From NCBI GenBank assembly GCA_014381165.1, contig JACMIM010000705.1, positions 1 to 14,070 on the forward strand: 14,070 nucleotides of DNA, written 5' to 3'. Source of the DNA: Roseiflexaceae bacterium. Its GTDB lineage: Bacteria > Chloroflexota > Chloroflexia > Chloroflexales > Roseiflexaceae. A program made the position numbers and the translations under genes. Positions 12,524-14,070 of the stretch are shown piece after piece (the first letter of the stretch is position 1; each line of letters begins with the position of its first letter). The notes below the pieces were generated by a model, which was not told the DNA's origin, ran no database searches, and saw nothing but the letters and a program-made list of their open reading frames with translations.

Positions 12524-13783
12524 ATGATGTCACATCGGATCGCGCTGCTCAGCGCCGAATACCCGCCCGCGCCCGGCGGGGTCGGCGATTACACCCGCCA
12601 GCTTGGGTTGGCGCTGGCTGCACGCGGCCACGAAGTGCTTGTGTTCACGAACCACGACCGCCGCTTTACCATGTACGATCTCGGTGATAACAGCCGGGTG
12701 CAGTTGCCTGCCAGATCGACTCACTCAGACGCAGCGTGGGGTTGGCGGAGCTGGCCGCAGATCGCCGAGGCGGTCGCAAGCACCTGCCCAGATGTGCTGC
12801 ATATTCAGTATCAGACCGGTGCCTATGCGATGCACCCTGCGATCAATTTCCTGCCGCTGCGCCTTAGCCGAACACGGCAGCGCCCGCTGATCGCCGTGAC
12901 CGCGCACGATCTGCTTGAGCCATACCTCTTCCCAAAGGCCGGCCGGTTGCGCAGCTATGTTACACGTCGCCTGCTTGCCGATGCCGACGCAGTGGTCGTG
13001 ACCAACCAGGAAGACGCCCTGAAGATTGGCGCGCTGCTTGGTTCACGCGGCGCGAGCCAGGCACCAAGCGTCATTCCAATCGGCACCAACATCGCAGTAA
13101 ATCCACCCGTCGGCTTCAGCCGGGATCGCCTGCGTTCTCGCCTTGGCGCAGGCGTGCGTGGTACGCTGATCGCCTACTTTGGGCTGCTTGGCCGTAGCAA
13201 GGGCGTCGATACACTGGTCGCGGCGCTGGCGCAGCTGCCACAGCAGTATCGCCTTGTAATCATCGGCGGCGACGCCAGCGCGCCGCCCGACCGGGCCTAT
13301 GCCGAGGCAGTGCGCGGGCAGATAGACGCACTTGGCCTGCTTCCCCGTGTGACGATCACTGGCCAACTCGATGAGCAGGAGGTCTCGGCGCACCTGCTAG
13401 CCGCCGACCTCGTGGCGCTGCCATTCGCCGACGGCGCGACCTTTCGGCGCGGCAGTTTGCTGGCGGCACTGGCCCATGGACTGCCGGTCGTAACCACGAC
13501 GCAGGGATCAGGGGTCGGGGGGCAAGGGTCGAACCCAATAGCCCGGCGCTTCAGCGCCGGGGGCTTCGGCGTTGCGAACCTCACACCCGCACTGCGCGAT
13601 GGCGAGCAGGTGCTCCTGGTGCCACCAGACGATGCAGGGGCGCTGGCTGTGGCAATCGCGCGGCTGGCTGGCGATGCCGCGCTGCGTACACGCTTGGGCA
13701 ACGCAGCGGCAGAGCTAGCCGCACTGTTTACCTGGGAGCGTATCGCCGCGCTGCACGAGCAGCTGTATGAGCGGATGATCTGA
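12524..13783 (+). CDS. Glycosyltransferase family 4 with repeat insertion
   Basis: 419 residues, GT-B fold, GT4 type: a cytosolic enzyme that moves a sugar from a nucleotide donor to a lipid-linked or soluble acceptor. The N-terminal domain starts LLSAEYPPAPGGVGDYTRQLGLAL, the glycine-rich acceptor-side loop. The C-terminal donor domain has IGTN, YFGLLGRSKGVDTLVAAL, LVIIGGDAS, TGQLDEQEVSAHLLAADLVALPF, LAALAHGLPVVTT and ALRDGEQVLLVPPDD. Between VVTTTQ and LTPALRDG are about 25 residues not expected in the family. Their DNA is a G-rich repeat (QGSGVGGQGS, 327-336) joined to an identical copy of the REP-like palindrome (N337 to G347, NPIARRFSAGG). The frame stays open, so the enzyme may still work. 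Start is ATG 12524 (or 12527); the ribosome binding site is weak. Acceptor and sugar are unknown. Confidence 0.92.
   Translation: MMSHRIALLSAEYPPAPGGVGDYTRQLGLALAARGHEVLVFTNHDRRFTMYDLGDNSRVQLPARSTHSDAAWGWRSWPQIAEAVASTCPDVLHIQYQTGAYAMHPAINFLPLRLSRTRQRPLIAVTAHDLLEPYLFPKAGRLRSYVTRRLLADADAVVVTNQEDALKIGALLGSRGASQAPSVIPIGTNIAVNPPVGFSRDRLRSRLGAGVRGTLIAYFGLLGRSKGVDTLVAALAQLPQQYRLVIIGGDASAPPDRAYAEAVRGQIDALGLLPRVTITGQLDEQEVSAHLLAADLVALPFADGATFRRGSLLAALAHGLPVVTTTQGSGVGGQGSNPIARRFSAGGFGVANLTPALRDGEQVLLVPPDDAGALAVAIARLAGDAALRTRLGNAAAELAALFTWERIAALHEQLYERMI
13504..13528 (+). repeat. G-rich repeat with G-quadruplex pattern inside the glycosyltransferase gene
   Basis: Runs of 3, 4, 6 and 3 G are separated by ATCA, TC and CAA, a textbook G-quadruplex pattern on the coding strand. 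CAGGGATCAGGGGTC (13502-13516) matches 13 of 15 bases of the rimO repeat at 8023 and, in both genes, is read as QGSGV. Confidence 0.6.
13534..13562 (+). repeat. REP-like palindrome, copy B (inside a coding region)
   Basis: All 29 bases match copies A and C, with the stem CCCGGCGC (13542-13549), loop TTCA and stem GCGCCGGG (13554-13561). Here the TAG of CCCAATAG is out of frame, so the element is read as NPIARRFSAGG within the glycosyltransferase donor domain. Confidence 0.9.
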
Positions 13784-13827
13784 GGCGAGCGGCCAGCGCA
13801 CGACAGGCCGTGCCCCGCCAGCGCGCT

Positions 13828-13856
13828 CCCAATAGCCCGGCGCTTCAGCGCCGGGG
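13828..13856 (+). repeat. REP-like palindrome, copy C
   Basis: All 29 bases match copies A and B. It lies between the convergent glycosyltransferase and coaE genes and overlaps the coaE 3' end: the TTCA loop read on the minus strand provides the coaE stop codon TGA (13847-13845). It may also act as a shared transcript end for both genes. Confidence 0.88.
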
Positions 13857-14070
13857 CGGCAGGTCGAGGCGCTGCCAGGCCTGTTCTACCTGGCGCACGG
13901 TGTCGGCCAGAGTACCGGTGTTGTCGATCACCACGTCGGCGCGGGCGATCTTCTCGGCCTGGGGCGGCTGGGCAGCGATCCGCATGCGTGCCTCGTCCTC
14001 GCTCATGCCGCGTGTCGTCACCAGCCGCTCGATCTGTTGCTGCGGCGTACAGGTGACAACCCAGACCGCA
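13845..14070 (-). CDS. coaE: Dephospho-CoA kinase, C-terminal 75 residues
   Basis: CoaE phosphorylates the ribose 3'-hydroxyl of dephospho-CoA, the last step of CoA synthesis, in the cytosol. The gene runs off the right edge, so only the C-terminal third is seen; the reading frame starts at 14069 on the minus strand. Recognisable segments are VWVVTCTPQQQIERLVTTRG, the LID-region MSEDEARMRIAAQPPQAEKIARADVVIDN and the final helix DTVRQVEQAWQRL. These are characteristic of bacterial CoaE. The last residues (LPPRR) and the TGA stop are encoded by the REP-like palindrome copy C, so the natural C-terminus has probably been replaced by the repeat. The P-loop and start codon are outside the window. 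Confidence 0.85.
   Translation of the reverse strand, partial: AVWVVTCTPQQQIERLVTTRGMSEDEARMRIAAQPPQAEKIARADVVIDNTGTLADTVRQVEQAWQRLDLPPRR

Noticed and set aside
13502..13562. The repeat insertion as evidence that the glycosyltransferase is a pseudogene
   Set aside because: The frame is open throughout and the motifs on both sides are intact and in the same frame.
6973..13856. The repeated 29-mer as part of a CRISPR array
   Set aside because: Copies are kilobases or hundreds of bases apart with no regular spacers and no cas genes.
1..14070. A previously undescribed multigene defence, toxin-antitoxin or biosynthetic system
   Set aside because: I looked for nucleases, paired small genes, ATPases, transposases and modification clusters on both strands and saw none; the genes are mostly housekeeping or envelope functions.

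Overview
The window (14,070 bases) looks like ordinary chromosome of a GC-rich bacterium, most likely a Chloroflexota member of class Chloroflexia (relatives of Roseiflexus or Kouleothrix). That assignment is inferred from gene content and protein style: a RodZ-like protein next to YajQ and RimO, secreted proteins with long Pro/Ala/Thr linkers of the 'PTATAELPT' kind, GC-rich codon use, and AT-richer intergenic DNA carrying extended -10 promoters. No 16S rRNA, tRNA, phage, transposase or CRISPR array is present.

Layout, left to right. (1) The 3' part of a von Willebrand factor A protein (+) converges on a 60-residue gene (-). (2) A 620-base gene-free stretch, 1326-1947, is rich in stem-loops and may hold a small structured RNA. 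(3) An aminotransferase (+) is followed by a small tail-anchored membrane protein (+) and a strong palindromic terminator. (4) An M42 metallo-aminopeptidase (+) is followed closely by a lipoprotein made of two tandem copies of one domain (+). (5) A RodZ-like gene, a YajQ gene and rimO (+), divided by hairpins. (6) A BlaI/MecI-type repressor (-) lies divergent from a polyprenyl diphosphate synthase (+); the region between them has four helically phased G[AG]TTAC repeats. (7) A Pro-rich surface lipoprotein (-) lies divergent from a GT4 glycosyltransferase (+). (8) The 3' part of dephospho-CoA kinase coaE (-) runs off the right edge.

Functionally these are mostly housekeeping and envelope genes: isoprenoid chain synthesis, ribosomal protein S12 modification, cell shape, peptide turnover, CoA synthesis, glycan synthesis and surface lipoproteins. 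I do not see a defence system, a biosynthetic cluster or another recognisable new multigene system.

The unusual content is in repeats. A 29-bp REP-like palindrome occurs as three identical copies and one diverged inverted copy. It supplies the stop codons of two genes and is translated in-frame inside the glycosyltransferase. A second palindrome family (TGTTTCG...CGAAACA) has two copies that differ by two compensatory base-pair changes. Heptamer or octamer tandem repeats fold into hairpins on both sides of rimO. A related G-rich repeat encoding Gln-Gly-Ser-Gly-Val sits inside both rimO and the glycosyltransferase gene.
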